NCBI GenBank assembly: GCA_002500925.1
Contig: DLTN01000126.1
Span: 1 to 6,208 of the forward strand
Source: Gemmatimonadales bacterium UBA7835
Lineage (GTDB): Bacteria > Gemmatimonadota > Gemmatimonadetes > Longimicrobiales > Gaopeijiaceae
DNA: 6,208 nt
Reading direction: 5' to 3'
The notes under the pieces were generated by a model. It had not been told where the DNA came from, did not search any database, and was given only the letters and a program-made list of their open reading frames with translations. This document shows, in pieces, positions 6,039 through 6,208 of the stretch. How positions within the stretch are numbered: the stretch's first letter is position 1; every line of letters starts with the position of its first letter. A program made the translations under genes and the position numbers.

Positions 6039-6208
6039 ATGGAAAGACGTCAAATTACACCAGTTCACACGGATAACCGGGGCTACATTGCAGATATCCT
6101 TTACAATCACCCGGTAGACCATGTCGCCATAGTCGACACAGTGGCCCGGTCGATACGTGGCAATCACTACCACAAGGCTTCAACCCAACACTTATTGGTC
6201 ACCAAGGG
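6039..6208 (+). CDS. Cupin of nucleotide-sugar metabolism (RmlC/WxcM-like), cut by the right edge
   Basis: The frame is open from the ATG at 6039 to the window end: 56 full codons and two bases. The visible N-terminus begins MERRQITPVHTDNRGYIADI, then has VDHVAIVDT and the motif RGNHYHK (41-47), followed by a TQHLLVTKG strand. DNRG near the start plus RGNHYHK is the signature of small cupins found in sugar loci, related to RmlC-type 3,5-epimerases and WxcM/FdtA-type ketoisomerases; the two His of HYH would sit in the cupin active site or metal site. Which reaction it performs cannot be told from the first third of the protein. The context next to a C-methyltransferase fits keto-sugar epimerisation or isomerisation (inference). 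No in-frame start lies in the short stretch upstream. Confidence 0.8.
   Translation, partial: MERRQITPVHTDNRGYIADILYNHPVDHVAIVDTVARSIRGNHYHKASTQHLLVTK

Overview
The window appears to come from a Gram-negative-type, didermic bacterium of mid GC content (about half, by eye). Its tail-to-body plan of secreted lipoproteins suggests an environmental lineage. The seven-fold RCC1 lipoprotein, with a Cys pair in every repeat and an N-terminal BIG2-like Ig domain, is a protein type that I associate with Gemmatimonadota and related groups. That assignment is an inference from protein style only; no ribosomal or marker gene is present.

Left part (1-2191): two divergent genes point away from a 211-bp intergenic region. 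The minus-strand gene (585 to beyond the left edge) encodes a lipoprotein with a Big_5-type Ig domain followed by the start of an NHL beta-propeller; it is cut by the window edge. The plus-strand gene (797-2191) encodes a lipoprotein with a BIG2-type Ig domain followed by seven RCC1 repeats. Both therefore share one architecture: lipid anchor, Ig stalk, beta-propeller, built from unrelated propeller families.

Middle and right part (2343-6208): a plus-strand set of nucleotide-sugar genes, probably part of a surface-glycan locus that continues past the right edge. A nucleotide-sugar 6-dehydrogenase (2343-3662) overlaps by one base (TAATG) with an SDR-type NDP-sugar epimerase/dehydratase/decarboxylase (3662-4636). 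After a 171-bp gap with two identical-pattern dyads 30 bp apart, a TylCIII/TcaB9-type sugar C-methyltransferase (4808-6019) is followed 19 bp later by a sugar-processing cupin (6039 to beyond the right edge). The first pair would make or modify a nucleotide-linked uronic acid; the second pair is typical of keto-deoxysugar tailoring. No glycosyltransferase, flippase or polymerase lies in the window, so the final glycan cannot be named.

Gaps: 586-796, 2192-2342 and 4637-4807 are all under 300 bp. I see no tRNA, rRNA, CRISPR array, insertion sequence or phage gene, and no strong sigma70 promoter or canonical U-tract terminator.
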